Assembly: GCA_963526735.1 (NCBI GenBank)
Contig: CAURNU010000004.1
Location: forward strand, 1 to 64,000
From: CAMUQR01 sp963526735
GTDB taxonomy: Bacteria > Patescibacteriota > Saccharimonadia > Saccharimonadales > Saccharimonadaceae
Direction: 5' to 3'
DNA length: 64,000 nucleotides
Shown: piece after piece, positions 1 through 8,382 of the stretch
How the letters are laid out: each line of letters begins with the position of its first letter
How positions within the stretch are numbered: the first letter of the stretch is position 1
Program-made: the position numbers and the translations under genes
Notes under the pieces: model-generated
The model's input: the letters and a program-made list of their open reading frames with translations, nothing else
The model's database searches: none
What the model was told of the DNA's origin: nothing

Positions 1-23
1 CCGATATAGTTATCTTGTGCCAT
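1..23 (-). CDS. 5' end of an unidentified gene, cut by the window edge
   Basis: Only the first eight codons are visible (MAQDNYIG). The start is supported by a good AAGGAG ribosome site 7 bases upstream (31-36). The gene lies just past the terminator of tRNA-Gly and so has its own promoter or a leader of about 40 bases. The product cannot be identified from eight residues. Confidence 0.6.
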
Positions 24-65
24 AGTTATCTCCTTATGGACTTTAGTTGATATTAAGAGATATAA

Positions 66-95
66 AAAATCTCTGGTAAGTAAATACCAGAGATT
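66..95 (-). terminator. Intrinsic terminator after tRNA-Gly
   Basis: An 11-bp perfect stem (68-78 with 85-95) with a 6-base loop is followed, on the minus strand, by a T run. It lies directly downstream of tRNA-Gly and ends that transcript. Confidence 0.85.
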
Positions 96-114
96 ACATG
101 AATTAAATTAAAAA

Positions 115-190
115 TGGTGCGGGTAAGGAGACTCTAACTCCTGGCCTCTTCCTTGGCAAGGAAGCGCTCTAACAACTGAGCTATACCCGC
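115..190 (-). tRNA. tRNA-Gly (GCC) with altered D- and T-loops
   Basis: A full cloverleaf is visible: 7-bp acceptor stem, anticodon loop TTGCCAA giving anticodon GCC, discriminator A and an encoded CCA. Two nearly universal bases are changed. The D-loop reads AGTTGTTA, so position 19 is T instead of G. The T-loop reads TTAGAGT, so position 56 is A instead of C. The G19-C56 tertiary pair would thus become U19-A56, which can still pair. A consensus promoter and a strong terminator flank the gene, so it is probably transcribed. The other glycine tRNA here (37943-38017) is normal. Confidence 0.9.
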
Positions 191-212
191 CTATTGCCTG
201 TAAGCTGGAGAT

Positions 213-241
213 ATTATAGCGAATTTATTTTAAAAAATCAA
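213..241 (-). promoter_or_regulatory. Promoter of tRNA-Gly
   Basis: On the minus strand TTGATT (236-241) and TATAAT (213-218) are separated by 17 bases. The tRNA begins 23 bases past the -10 box. Confidence 0.8.
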
Positions 242-244
242 CCA

Positions 245-2542
245 CTAATATTTCACTACTACCATCGTACCAATTGGCGCAAAATCGAATACCACTCGAG
301 CATCCGCCTCACGCATATTGATACAACCGTGGCTCATCGGACGACCGAAGTTATTGTGCCAATAGGCCGTATGAAAACCAATGTCCCGATTAAAGTACGT
401 ATTCCAGCGCACGTTTGGCAAATCATAATAATCCCCCGCCTCACGCGTACCACCGCGCATACGTTGAATCGGATTTTTAAACCAGACTTTATAAGTACCG
501 GTTGGAGTTGGCCATGGATGTACACCCGAAGAAATTGTGAAAGTATGCAAAGCTTTGTCGCCACTGTAAAGAGTGGTGGTTTGGCGCGTTAGATTCACCT
601 CAATCCACTTCAGACCGTTAATCGGAATTCGCTCCTCCACGAAATCAATCTCTTGAATATCCAAATCGTGTTCTAGATTTTGATTATCAAGCAATGCTTG
701 ACGGATTTTTTCGGCCGAATTACCAGGATTAACCGCACCAAGGCCACGCTGACCTTGTTGTAAAACTTGCAACACTTGGTCTTTATCATCGACTAACAAC
801 TTTTTATTGACGACACCTCGAGCAATCTCTGGGCTAACGGTTTTTTCGATAAAATCTTGAATTTTTTGTTTATTAAAATCAACCGTAATTTTCTTAGTCA
901 CTGTGTCTGTCTTGAATTCAACCCAGCTAGCAATATCCCACGGATCAGCAAAATACAATAATTTACCGTTATGATTAAGATTTAAGCGCAATTTTAACCG
1001 CTCATTGAGATAATTTTCGGTTGCAATTAAATCTGCCTCACGAGTAATTGGCTCGACCGGCTGATATTTCACATTAATCACCGGTTTGGTCTTAAAATTG
1101 ACCTTGGCGATGTCAGGAATTGCAGTGCGCGCATCAACCCGATATCCAGAGACCGACGGTTTAATTTCAAACTTATTTTTATCACGGTTATAAGCCAAGG
1201 TTGCATCAGTTGGGTTAATTAGTTTTTCTTTAAAATATTGATCCAAACTGCTTTGCAACACTGGATAATCAACCAGCAGAGGCGCTTCAATGTTCGTATC
1301 AAACAATAAATTATTGACAGTTAGCTGACGCCGTTGATTAATTTGCGTCGTTAGTTTTTCGGTGTCAATTCCAATACCGACATCTGATAATTTAAAATCC
1401 CGCTCGGGCTGATTCTCAAGTTTGAAGCTAATTTGATGATCTTTATACTGATTAATTACTTCTGAAGCAATCTGATCAGCTGACTGTGTGTAATATTCAC
1501 GACCATCGACAGTAATGTTTTGGTACATCATCAACCGCCACGTTACAAATCCACTTACCGCAATTAAACTCAGTAAAAATAACCAAACTCGTAACCGAAA
1601 GGCTGGCTTTTTCTTGATGTGAACCGGCTCGGGATCAGCCAAAATAATCGTACTGACCATCGCATTTAGGCTTGGTTCATCATCGTCCAAGATGGTTGGT
1701 TCTTGAGCTTTCTGCTCTGCCCGTTCCGTATTATCAGCCGACTGACTCTCAATCTCGTCCAATTCATCTAATTCACTGGCTAGTTGCTCCGCAGTTTCAT
1801 CAGATAATTCATCATCCCATTGTTCATCGCTGATTAACTCATCATCAGTTTCTGTATCATCGTCCGTAGTGTCGATTATTTCAGCGTGGTCGGTTTTAAT
1901 ATGAACTGGGATAACCTCAGTTGACTCAGTAGTACTATCAGATGTTGGTTGCCTATCAGAAGCCGTCGCTTCCGCATCGGCTAAACCAGTAGTTGTCGGT
2001 TGATTTTGAGTTGTTTTCTCGTCGTCAGCGTCCGCGATAACGGCTGTTGCTTGAGCAGTAGCGGTTTGAGCCGATTTTTCAATCATTTCTGCCGAAACTG
2101 GCTCGAGAGTGATTTTTTTGGTTTTTAAAGGGGAGCTAGTAGCTGGCTGTGTCGCACTCTCTGATATGTTTAACGTCGTATCGGTCACATCGGTGCTGGA
2201 ATCACTCGTCACATCAGTTTCAACCGAATCATCATGATGCAATAATTGGCCAAGTTTTTGGTTTAAGGTTTCTAGGTCATCAAGTTTGCCGTTTGATTGA
2301 ACATCAACTGGTTCATCAAGCACCACATCATCTGTAGTTTGAACGTTACCAAATTTAGAGATTTTTAAATCAGACTCAAACTCTGGCGATCCATCTGATT
2401 TCGCCCGCTGAGCTACCGCCTGAAGCTGTTTTTTGACGAGCTTGGTTTTGGCAGGTGATTTTGCACTAAGTTTGGTGCGTTTGGTAGTTTTTTTAGCCTT
2501 CGCCTTGCTGACGACCTTTGCGTTAGTTTTTTTCTTAGCCAT
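245..2542 (-). CDS. Membrane-anchored L,D-transpeptidase (YkuD family)
   Basis: Predicted peptidoglycan cross-linking enzyme of 765 residues acting outside the membrane. Residues 1-40 are Lys/Ala-rich, 60-300 are acidic, Thr/Ser-rich and probably disordered, and 317-337 form the single membrane segment. A long extracellular region resembling the PG_binding_4/VanW-associated repeats follows to about 640. The YkuD domain is at about 645-765, with His724 and the catalytic SHGC motif at 737-740 (Cys740). The start chosen is the ATG at 2542, which has AAAGGG just upstream; a 19-codon in-frame extension has no such site. It is divergent from uvrB. The long acidic N-terminal region is unusually large. 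Function is secure at family level; the exact cross-link made is not known. Confidence 0.88.
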   Translation of the reverse strand: MAKKKTNAKVVSKAKAKKTTKRTKLSAKSPAKTKLVKKQLQAVAQRAKSDGSPEFESDLKISKFGNVQTTDDVVLDEPVDVQSNGKLDDLETLNQKLGQLLHHDDSVETDVTSDSSTDVTDTTLNISESATQPATSSPLKTKKITLEPVSAEMIEKSAQTATAQATAVIADADDEKTTQNQPTTTGLADAEATASDRQPTSDSTTESTEVIPVHIKTDHAEIIDTTDDDTETDDELISDEQWDDELSDETAEQLASELDELDEIESQSADNTERAEQKAQEPTILDDDEPSLNAMVSTIILADPEPVHIKKKPAFRLRVWLFLLSLIAVSGFVTWRLMMYQNITVDGREYYTQSADQIASEVINQYKDHQISFKLENQPERDFKLSDVGIGIDTEKLTTQINQRRQLTVNNLLFDTNIEAPLLVDYPVLQSSLDQYFKEKLINPTDATLAYNRDKNKFEIKPSVSGYRVDARTAIPDIAKVNFKTKPVINVKYQPVEPITREADLIATENYLNERLKLRLNLNHNGKLLYFADPWDIASWVEFKTDTVTKKITVDFNKQKIQDFIEKTVSPEIARGVVNKKLLVDDKDQVLQVLQQGQRGLGAVNPGNSAEKIRQALLDNQNLEHDLDIQEIDFVEERIPINGLKWIEVNLTRQTTTLYSGDKALHTFTISSGVHPWPTPTGTYKVWFKNPIQRMRGGTREAGDYYDLPNVRWNTYFNRDIGFHTAYWHNNFGRPMSHGCINMREADARVVFDFAPIGTMVVVKY

Positions 2543-2594
2543 TTTTCCCTTTAAATTTATGCTTAGTATCATATCATATTTTGCACAAAAATGA

Positions 2595-2600
2595 TACAAT
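2595..2600 (+). promoter_or_regulatory. Extended -10 promoter of uvrB (leaderless)
   Basis: TGATACAAT is an extended -10 box. Its last base is 8 positions before the first base of the GTG at 2608, so transcription should begin at or next to the start codon. No ribosome site is present. Confidence 0.6.
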
Positions 2601-2607
2601 AACTAAA

Positions 2608-4587
2608 GTGCAACGGGATTTTAAACTAAATACAAAATATCAGCCACGCGGTGATCAGCCTCAGGCAATCGCCAAATTAGTTGATGGCTTAAAATCTGGG
2701 CAAAAACACCAAACTCTGCTCGGCGTTACTGGCTCAGGTAAGACTTTTACTATGGCCAATGTCATCGCTAAGTGGAATCGACCGACGTTAATTTTAGCGC
2801 ATAATAAGACTCTGGCGGCGCAGTTATTTACTGAGTTTAAGGAGTTTTTCCCAGACAATGAAGTGCATTTTTTTGTTAGTTATTTTGATTATTATCAGCC
2901 CGAAGCTTATATTTCGTCGAGCGATACTTATATCGAAAAAGATTCCAAAATCAACGAAGAAATTGAAAAATTACGCCACGCCGCCACTTCAGCTTTACTG
3001 ACTAGACGCGACACAATTATCGTCGCCAGCGTCAGTTGTATTTATGGCATTGGTTCACCGAGTGATTATGCCGAGTTAGCACTGCATCTAAAACGTGGCG
3101 AAACCAGGCGCCAAGATAAGTTTTTGCGTCATCTACATGATATTCAATATTCACGCAATGATGTTGATTTTCGGCGTGGAACTTTTCGAGTGCGTGGCGA
3201 TGTGGTGGATATTTTTCCATCAGGCAGTGATGATGCTTATCGTGTCGAGTTTTTTGGCGATGAAATCGATCGCTTAACTGTGCTAAATCCTCTAACCGGT
3301 GAAATTATCCGCCAGCCAGACGAGCTTGATATTTTCCCAAATTCTCACTTCGTAGCGCCAAAAGACCGCATGCCAGAGGTCATTGCCCAAATTAATAAAG
3401 AGTTTAAAGAACGCCACCAATATTTTATTAAAAACGATAAATTCCTTGAGGCGCAACGCCTAGAACAACGTATTAAATACGACACCGAGATGCTCAAAGA
3501 AACCGGCTTCGTTAAAGGCATTGAAAATTATTCCCGCTACCTAACCAATCGCCGACCTGGCGAACAACCAGCCACTTTACTGGATTATTTTCCAGATGAT
3601 TTTTTGATGATTATTGACGAGTCACATATGAGCATTCCACAGGTTCGCGGAATGTTTAATGGCGACCGCGCCCGCAAAGAAACGCTGGTGGAATATGGTT
3701 TTCGCTTGCCGAGCGCACTGGATAATCGCCCATTAAGATTTAATGAATTCGAGGACCACATCAATCAAGTGATTTTTGTGTCGGCCACGCCAGCTGAATA
3801 TGAACTAAGCTTGTCACCGCCACCGGTCGAACAAGTTATTCGCCCAACTGGACTGCTTGATCCTGAAATTGAAGTTCGACCAATCGCCCATCAAATCGAC
3901 AACCTCCTCGAGGAGATTCATCAACGTATCGACAAACAACAACGCGTTTTGATCACTACTCTCACCAAGCGCATGGCGGAAGATTTGACGACTTATCTGA
4001 CGGAGCTAGGGATTAAAACGGCGTATTTGCACAGCGAAGTGCAAACTTTAGAGCGCAGTGAGATTTTGCGTGATTTACGAGCGGGCGTTTATGATGTGTT
4101 AGTCGGCATTAATCTACTGCGCGAGGGATTAGATCTGCCAGAAGTGAGCTTAGTAGCGATTATGGACGCCGACAAAGAAGGCTTCTTGCGTTCCGCTCCA
4201 GCGTTAATCCAAACTATCGGTCGTGCCGCTCGCCACGAACAGGGCAAGGTTTTACTCTATGCCGATGTCATTACTAAATCTATGCGCCAAGCGATTGACG
4301 AGACCCAACGTCGACGCCAAATCCAGCTTCAGTTTAATCAAGAACACGGTATCACACCAACCAGTATCCAAAAAGCAATTTCGGATGGCTTGGCAATCTT
4401 CATGCCCGATGACAAAAAATCCCGCCAAAATAAAATCAATCTTAATAAGATTCCAGCCGAAGAATATGCTAATATGATCCGCGATTTCACTAATCAAATG
4501 GAACTAGCCAGTGCCAATTTAGAGTTTGAAAAAGCTGCTGAACTACGCGACTTAATCATCGAAATCAAAGCTAAAATGCATCAATAG
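2608..4587 (+). CDS. uvrB: Excinuclease ABC subunit B
   Basis: UvrB loads onto damaged DNA with UvrA and then recruits UvrC for dual incision. The 659-residue protein has Walker A GVTGSGKT at 39-46, the damage-probing beta-hairpin region (YFDYYQPEAY), the IIDESH helicase motif, and a C-terminal UVR domain that contacts UvrC. Length is normal for the family. The start chosen is GTG 2608, where homology begins; the alternative in-frame TTG at 2581 lies upstream of the -10 box and would not be transcribed. It is a single gene, separated from uvrA and uvrC, which lie together at 19.5-23.7 kb. Confidence 0.97.
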   Translation: MQRDFKLNTKYQPRGDQPQAIAKLVDGLKSGQKHQTLLGVTGSGKTFTMANVIAKWNRPTLILAHNKTLAAQLFTEFKEFFPDNEVHFFVSYFDYYQPEAYISSSDTYIEKDSKINEEIEKLRHAATSALLTRRDTIIVASVSCIYGIGSPSDYAELALHLKRGETRRQDKFLRHLHDIQYSRNDVDFRRGTFRVRGDVVDIFPSGSDDAYRVEFFGDEIDRLTVLNPLTGEIIRQPDELDIFPNSHFVAPKDRMPEVIAQINKEFKERHQYFIKNDKFLEAQRLEQRIKYDTEMLKETGFVKGIENYSRYLTNRRPGEQPATLLDYFPDDFLMIIDESHMSIPQVRGMFNGDRARKETLVEYGFRLPSALDNRPLRFNEFEDHINQVIFVSATPAEYELSLSPPPVEQVIRPTGLLDPEIEVRPIAHQIDNLLEEIHQRIDKQQRVLITTLTKRMAEDLTTYLTELGIKTAYLHSEVQTLERSEILRDLRAGVYDVLVGINLLREGLDLPEVSLVAIMDADKEGFLRSAPALIQTIGRAARHEQGKVLLYADVITKSMRQAIDETQRRRQIQLQFNQEHGITPTSIQKAISDGLAIFMPDDKKSRQNKINLNKIPAEEYANMIRDFTNQMELASANLEFEKAAELRDLIIEIKAKMHQ

Positions 4588-4609
4588 CCATCACAAGATA
4601 TTTTTTCGC

Positions 4610-4637
4610 TTGATTTTACTATATTATATGGTAAAAT
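4610..4637 (+). promoter_or_regulatory. Promoter of the 117-residue membrane protein gene
   Basis: TTGATT (4610-4615) and TAAAAT (4632-4637) are separated by 16 bases, giving a leader of about 33 bases before the ATG at 4677. Confidence 0.6.
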
Positions 4638-4676
4638 ATGTTTATTCATTTAATTATTGAAAGGGGAAAAAATTCA

Positions 4677-5030
4677 ATGGAAGCAACTTTAGGGGCAAAA
4701 CTGCTACAAATCTTAGCTGATTTTAGTGTTTATATACTAATAATCACACCAGTAGTTTCAGTGATTTTGCGCGATCGACTTAAGAGCAGCGTTAATGCGA
4801 CGGGTATCTTTGGTGTCGCAGTAGCGTCGTCAACGTTCATCAATTTTGGGGTTTGGTTTTTTGCAATGATGCGCTGGAATAGCATGCACTTGATCGTTTC
4901 GTCATTTGCTTTATTCATTCTAAGCATCAGAGAAACTATCCGAATCCTTAAGGATTCGCATCCAGCAAACAACATATCCTTCCTGTCGACAATCGACGAA
5001 GACATGACTGATGCGGATCAAATTATATAA
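4677..5030 (+). CDS. Small membrane protein of unknown function
   Basis: 117 residues with about three predicted membrane segments (roughly 15-33, 45-62 and 68-84) and an acidic cytoplasmic tail. The start at ATG 4677 is chosen because of the GAAAGGGG site 10 bases upstream. It has its own promoter and terminator, so it is a single-gene unit between uvrB and the convergent GAPDH operon. I do not recognise the family. Confidence 0.7.
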   Translation: MEATLGAKLLQILADFSVYILIITPVVSVILRDRLKSSVNATGIFGVAVASSTFINFGVWFFAMMRWNSMHLIVSSFALFILSIRETIRILKDSHPANNISFLSTIDEDMTDADQII

Positions 5031-5044
5031 ACACCAGCCCTAAC

Positions 5045-5066
5045 CCTTTCACCAGAAAGGATTTTT
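5045..5066 (+). terminator. Intrinsic terminator
   Basis: CCTTTC ACCA GAAAGG (5045-5060) is followed by ATTTTT. It ends the 117-residue membrane protein gene and reaches the stop codon of the convergent gene. Confidence 0.7.
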
Positions 5067-5409
5067 AATTTGTTTTATCGAGGGTGAGTTGAATAAGCTG
5101 ATTATACAACTGATACCAATATTGTGTAGTGTTTTCCAAAAAATAATAATGACGCAGATAAAACAACTCCAAAATCACTAAAATCAGCTCGATTGATAAA
5201 CACAGCGGGTGTAAAATGCAGGCAATCCCTACCACGCCAACTAGTAGCATCACCGCCATCGTCACGATCAGATGAACTAGTCGCTCATGTTGCAAAAATT
5301 GTAGTTGCCGTAAATGCTCAGCGATTATTTTTTCCAATTCAGCCGACTGAATCTGGCGTTTGAGTGATCGTTCAACCCACGCTTGATGTTGCAGAATATC
5401 TTGTTTCAT
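5065..5409 (-). CDS. Small membrane protein, last gene of the GAPDH operon
   Basis: 114 residues: a charged N-terminal helix of about 45 residues, two adjacent membrane segments (about 47-67 and 68-86) and a polar tail. The ATG at 5409 overlaps the stop of the upstream gene by one base (TAATG), so it is translationally coupled. No family is recognised. The layout of helix plus hairpin of two membrane segments would suit an anchoring subunit for the preceding soluble protein; this is inference. Confidence 0.65.
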   Translation of the reverse strand: MKQDILQHQAWVERSLKRQIQSAELEKIIAEHLRQLQFLQHERLVHLIVTMAVMLLVGVVGIACILHPLCLSIELILVILELFYLRHYYFLENTTQYWYQLYNQLIQLTLDKTN

Positions 5410-6386
5410 TATACCATCCTTAAATAACGTTCTAATTGTTGGAGAATTTGTTTGCATAAATTCGGATTTTGCAAATATTTAGCGATTAACTGTCTATAAA
5501 CCGTCATATACAATTGCTGATTATCATTCGTCATCTGATCAAAAATATTCAAACTAACAAGCTCATCACCCACCACACCCAGTCCATAACTATCCGCAAA
5601 CCACGTATCACCAATAAGACGATTCACAAAATCCTCCATCCGAAAATCCGTTAATCGTTGCGCTATATCAGGTTGTATACTCTGAAGTTGGTGATAGAGT
5701 TCAGACTCACGATCCGCCATTATTCGTTCAATCGCTTCGTTTGCCACGGGAAAGCCTGCTAATGTCCAACTTTGATCATTGCCTTGACCCAGCCATGATT
5801 TAAGACGAGTCGAGTAGTTCATAGAAGCTAAAATCAACACTAGCTGGTTCGATTGACGCACTCGTTCGGCCACTGCAAGCGCCGTCAATAAACACTGACG
5901 TAGTTTTGTAGATGCTAGTTGGAGTTGCACCGCAGGAATCAAGCGTTCATCAAATTGCACCGCATCTAGCGTCACCTTCAACGGTTGAAATTGCCAATAA
6001 CCGCGCTGAGCTTGAGCGATTTGATCTACCGAATCCGCCTGATGTAGATCGAGCCGATCGCGCATGACCGGACTCAGTTCTAGCACCGACACGCCCTGGA
6101 GAGCCTCAGTCATCGCCTGCACTAATGCCTGGTCAGTTAAAAATCGCTGTTCAAACTGCTTTTCCAGCTCAGCAAAGCGTTGCTCCACTACTGGTCGTAA
6201 TTCAGTTGCCGTCACCGTCCCCGATACAAACCCTAGTTGATGCAGTTTATAATTATTAGCGGTCAAAATCCGTCCAACTACATCTGCGTCATAGCCGTGC
6301 TGGCCAGTTGCCTGTTCTAAACCAGCGAACATTTGTTCAATGAATCGCCCTTGACTACCAATCAACCGTCCCAGCATTTGACTCAT
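5409..6386 (-). CDS. Unknown soluble protein in the GAPDH operon
   Basis: 325 residues with no membrane segment, signal peptide or recognised motif. It is rich in Gln and Leu and predicted largely helical by eye. The start overlaps the stop of the PfkB-like gene by 4 bases (ATGA), and its stop overlaps the next start, so it is embedded in one co-translated operon with gap, rpiB and rpe. A role linked to sugar-phosphate metabolism is only suggested by position. Confidence 0.75.
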   Translation of the reverse strand: MSQMLGRLIGSQGRFIEQMFAGLEQATGQHGYDADVVGRILTANNYKLHQLGFVSGTVTATELRPVVEQRFAELEKQFEQRFLTDQALVQAMTEALQGVSVLELSPVMRDRLDLHQADSVDQIAQAQRGYWQFQPLKVTLDAVQFDERLIPAVQLQLASTKLRQCLLTALAVAERVRQSNQLVLILASMNYSTRLKSWLGQGNDQSWTLAGFPVANEAIERIMADRESELYHQLQSIQPDIAQRLTDFRMEDFVNRLIGDTWFADSYGLGVVGDELVSLNIFDQMTNDNQQLYMTVYRQLIAKYLQNPNLCKQILQQLERYLRMV

Positions 6387-7240
6387 AATGATTTTTCTCG
6401 AAGATTATATTTTTTATCAGAAATCGCTTGCCAAGCCGTCGCCAATACCCGTGCTAAATCAGGTTGTTTAACACGTGTCAGATACGCCACGACATGCGCA
6501 CCCAAAGCCGTAAAATCAGCTGACGCAATATCTGCAGTCTCCAGCACCGCCAATTGCTGACCAGTCGCCAAAAATAACCGTTTTTTGGTAATTATCACTG
6601 CAGTTTTTACATCATTTAATAAAATCCGCACTGCTTGTTCTAAATCTTGTTTAGCGGTAATTTTTTGGGCTACATCGGCATTTATGACTAAAATATCAAC
6701 ATCTTCCAACAAATAACCAAAGCGCTTCACATCGCGCTCTGCTAACTGACTAATCTGCAAAACAGTGCGCGCCTGATGCAAAAACGCCTGATGTAAAAAT
6801 TCGCTAATTTGGTATAAATCACCACAATTTTCTGCAAGATACAACCAATCTGGTGCTTCTGCCATATTATCGAGGTCGATTTTAGGCTGGGAGCTGCTCG
6901 CATAAGCAATAGCCAAGCTGTCTTTTTTGCCATGATTAATATCACATCGCAAGCTCGTTGCCTCGCCTTCCTGCAGCGCCACCAGACCGGAATCAATCCC
7001 AGCCATATCTAGTTGGTTAATTAGCATTTTGCCATACAAATCATCACCAACTGTCGCTACGATAGCGAGTTGATGTCGAGCCTGAGCTAAAGCCTGCGCC
7101 ACAATAAACGCTGAGCCAGTCGCGCCCGACTGCCAACTGCCAGCACTCGCTTGCCCCGTCAACAAATTATCCAACACCACCGTGTCGAGCGCCAAATACC
7201 AGGCCAGCTCCCCCGCAACCAAGAACCGCGCCTGCGCCAT
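6383..7240 (-). CDS. PfkB/ribokinase-like protein lacking the catalytic Asp
   Basis: 285 residues with the overall plan of PfkB carbohydrate kinases: a Gly-rich N-terminal region (34-43), VATVGDDLYG at 61-70 and the C-terminal anion-hole region. The signature DTTGAGDA is replaced by DFTALGAH at 242-249, so the catalytic base Asp is Ala248. In known family members that Asp is required for phosphoryl transfer, so this may be a non-catalytic sugar or nucleotide binder. Start and stop overlap both neighbours. Alternative: a highly diverged active kinase with a shifted base; the sequence shows no obvious replacement. Confidence 0.75.
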   Translation of the reverse strand: MAQARFLVAGELAWYLALDTVVLDNLLTGQASAGSWQSGATGSAFIVAQALAQARHQLAIVATVGDDLYGKMLINQLDMAGIDSGLVALQEGEATSLRCDINHGKKDSLAIAYASSSQPKIDLDNMAEAPDWLYLAENCGDLYQISEFLHQAFLHQARTVLQISQLAERDVKRFGYLLEDVDILVINADVAQKITAKQDLEQAVRILLNDVKTAVIITKKRLFLATGQQLAVLETADIASADFTALGAHVVAYLTRVKQPDLARVLATAWQAISDKKYNLREKSL

Positions 7241-7899
7241 TAAATTAATCCTTCACGCGTAGTTAGTTCGACCATCGCCTTATAAGCTTCAGCTGGATTA
7301 GAAGCTAAGCTAATCGCACTACCGACATTAATGACATCAACGCCAGCTTGAATAATCATCGGTAAATTATCAATGTTCGCGCCACCGTCCCAGCCGATTT
7401 CGACATTCGGACTGATAGCACGAATTAAACGAACTTTTTGGATTTGTAATAAATTCGCCTGACCGCCCATTCTACCTAAATCACCCGCAAAAATCAGCAC
7501 ATGATCCACCAAAGTGATTAAATCAGCCTTTTGTTCAGGCACCGTCTGACGCAACAGCGCTAAACCAACTTTAATTCCCGCCTGACGTAATTTCTCAAAA
7601 CTCGGTCGTAAATCTTCTTCAACCTCGGCGTGAAAAATCACCAGATGCGGTTTCATCAAAATTAATTTGTCGATATAACGACTAGGATTTTTGACCATCA
7701 TATGCAGGTCGACTTGCCAATTGTCTGGCCAAAACACATGATCTAGCCCAATCGTCCGACTCGGCGCAAACTCGCCATCGGTAATGTCAATTTGCACTTG
7801 ATTAGTAAATTCATTAATCGCCACCAAAGCCGCCTGAAATTCATCGGGCGAAGCTGTCAAAATAGTTGGGGCGATGCGGATATTCGTTTTTTTAGCCAT
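7240..7899 (-). CDS. rpe: Ribulose-phosphate 3-epimerase
   Basis: Interconverts ribulose 5-phosphate and xylulose 5-phosphate. The 219-residue protein has the TIM-barrel signatures of the family: QIDITDGEF near residue 36 (metal-binding Asp), DLHMMVKNPSRYID near 64, the His of VIFHAE, IGWDGGAN near 170 and INVGSAI for phosphate binding. It sits 24 bases after rpiB, and its stop overlaps the next start (TAATG). Some substitutions relative to textbook Rpe mean a related epimerase specificity cannot be excluded. Confidence 0.88.
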   Translation of the reverse strand: MAKKTNIRIAPTILTASPDEFQAALVAINEFTNQVQIDITDGEFAPSRTIGLDHVFWPDNWQVDLHMMVKNPSRYIDKLILMKPHLVIFHAEVEEDLRPSFEKLRQAGIKVGLALLRQTVPEQKADLITLVDHVLIFAGDLGRMGGQANLLQIQKVRLIRAISPNVEIGWDGGANIDNLPMIIQAGVDVINVGSAISLASNPAEAYKAMVELTTREGLI

Positions 7900-7923
7900 G
7901 AGTTTCCTTTTTTTAAAATTATA

Positions 7924-8382
7924 TTAATTAAGATGATCAAGTTGTTGATTACGACGATTAAACCGCGGAGCCGCCGCAAATGGAGTGTTTAAAAAAGTAT
8001 CGATAATTTGTTGGTATTTGGCAGGATCTTGTTCGAGCACCCGACCCGGCAAACATGCCACGTTCGCATCGTTATCATTGCGGGTCATTTTCGCTTCATG
8101 CTCGTCCCATAACAAGCTCGCCCGAATGCCTTTGAAGCGATTAGCAGCCATACACATGCCCTGACCACCACCGCAAATCAAAATCGCTGCCGAATCATCA
8201 TTGGTCAACACTGCAGTCGCCGCCTTAGCAGCGAACTCCGGAAAATCATCGTTCGGATCAAGTATCTCGCCACCAACATCAGTCACTTGATAACCCTGAC
8301 CAGCTAAATAAGCCTTGAGGTCATTTTTTAAATTAAACCCATTGTGATCAGAACCAATAAAAATCTGCTTAAACTGACTCAT
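7924..8382 (-). CDS. rpiB: Ribose-5-phosphate isomerase B
   Basis: RpiB/LacAB family enzyme of 152 residues converting ribose 5-phosphate and ribulose 5-phosphate. Recognisable are GSDHNGF (residues 10-16), the ICGGGQGMCMAANRFKGIRA loop that replaces the usual CGTGIG loop, and NDANVACLPGR. The active-site Cys of ICG is kept. It overlaps the GAPDH stop by one base and pairs functionally with the next gene, rpe. Confidence 0.92.
   Translation of the reverse strand: MSQFKQIFIGSDHNGFNLKNDLKAYLAGQGYQVTDVGGEILDPNDDFPEFAAKAATAVLTNDDSAAILICGGGQGMCMAANRFKGIRASLLWDEHEAKMTRNDNDANVACLPGRVLEQDPAKYQQIIDTFLNTPFAAAPRFNRRNQQLDHLN

Noticed and set aside
194..592. 132-residue ORF on the plus strand
   Set aside because: Antisense to the conserved YkuD domain of the L,D-transpeptidase; no ribosome site or family.
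2581..2607. Upstream TTG start for uvrB
   Set aside because: It lies before the -10 box at 2595-2600 and so would not be in the transcript; homology begins at the GTG 2608.
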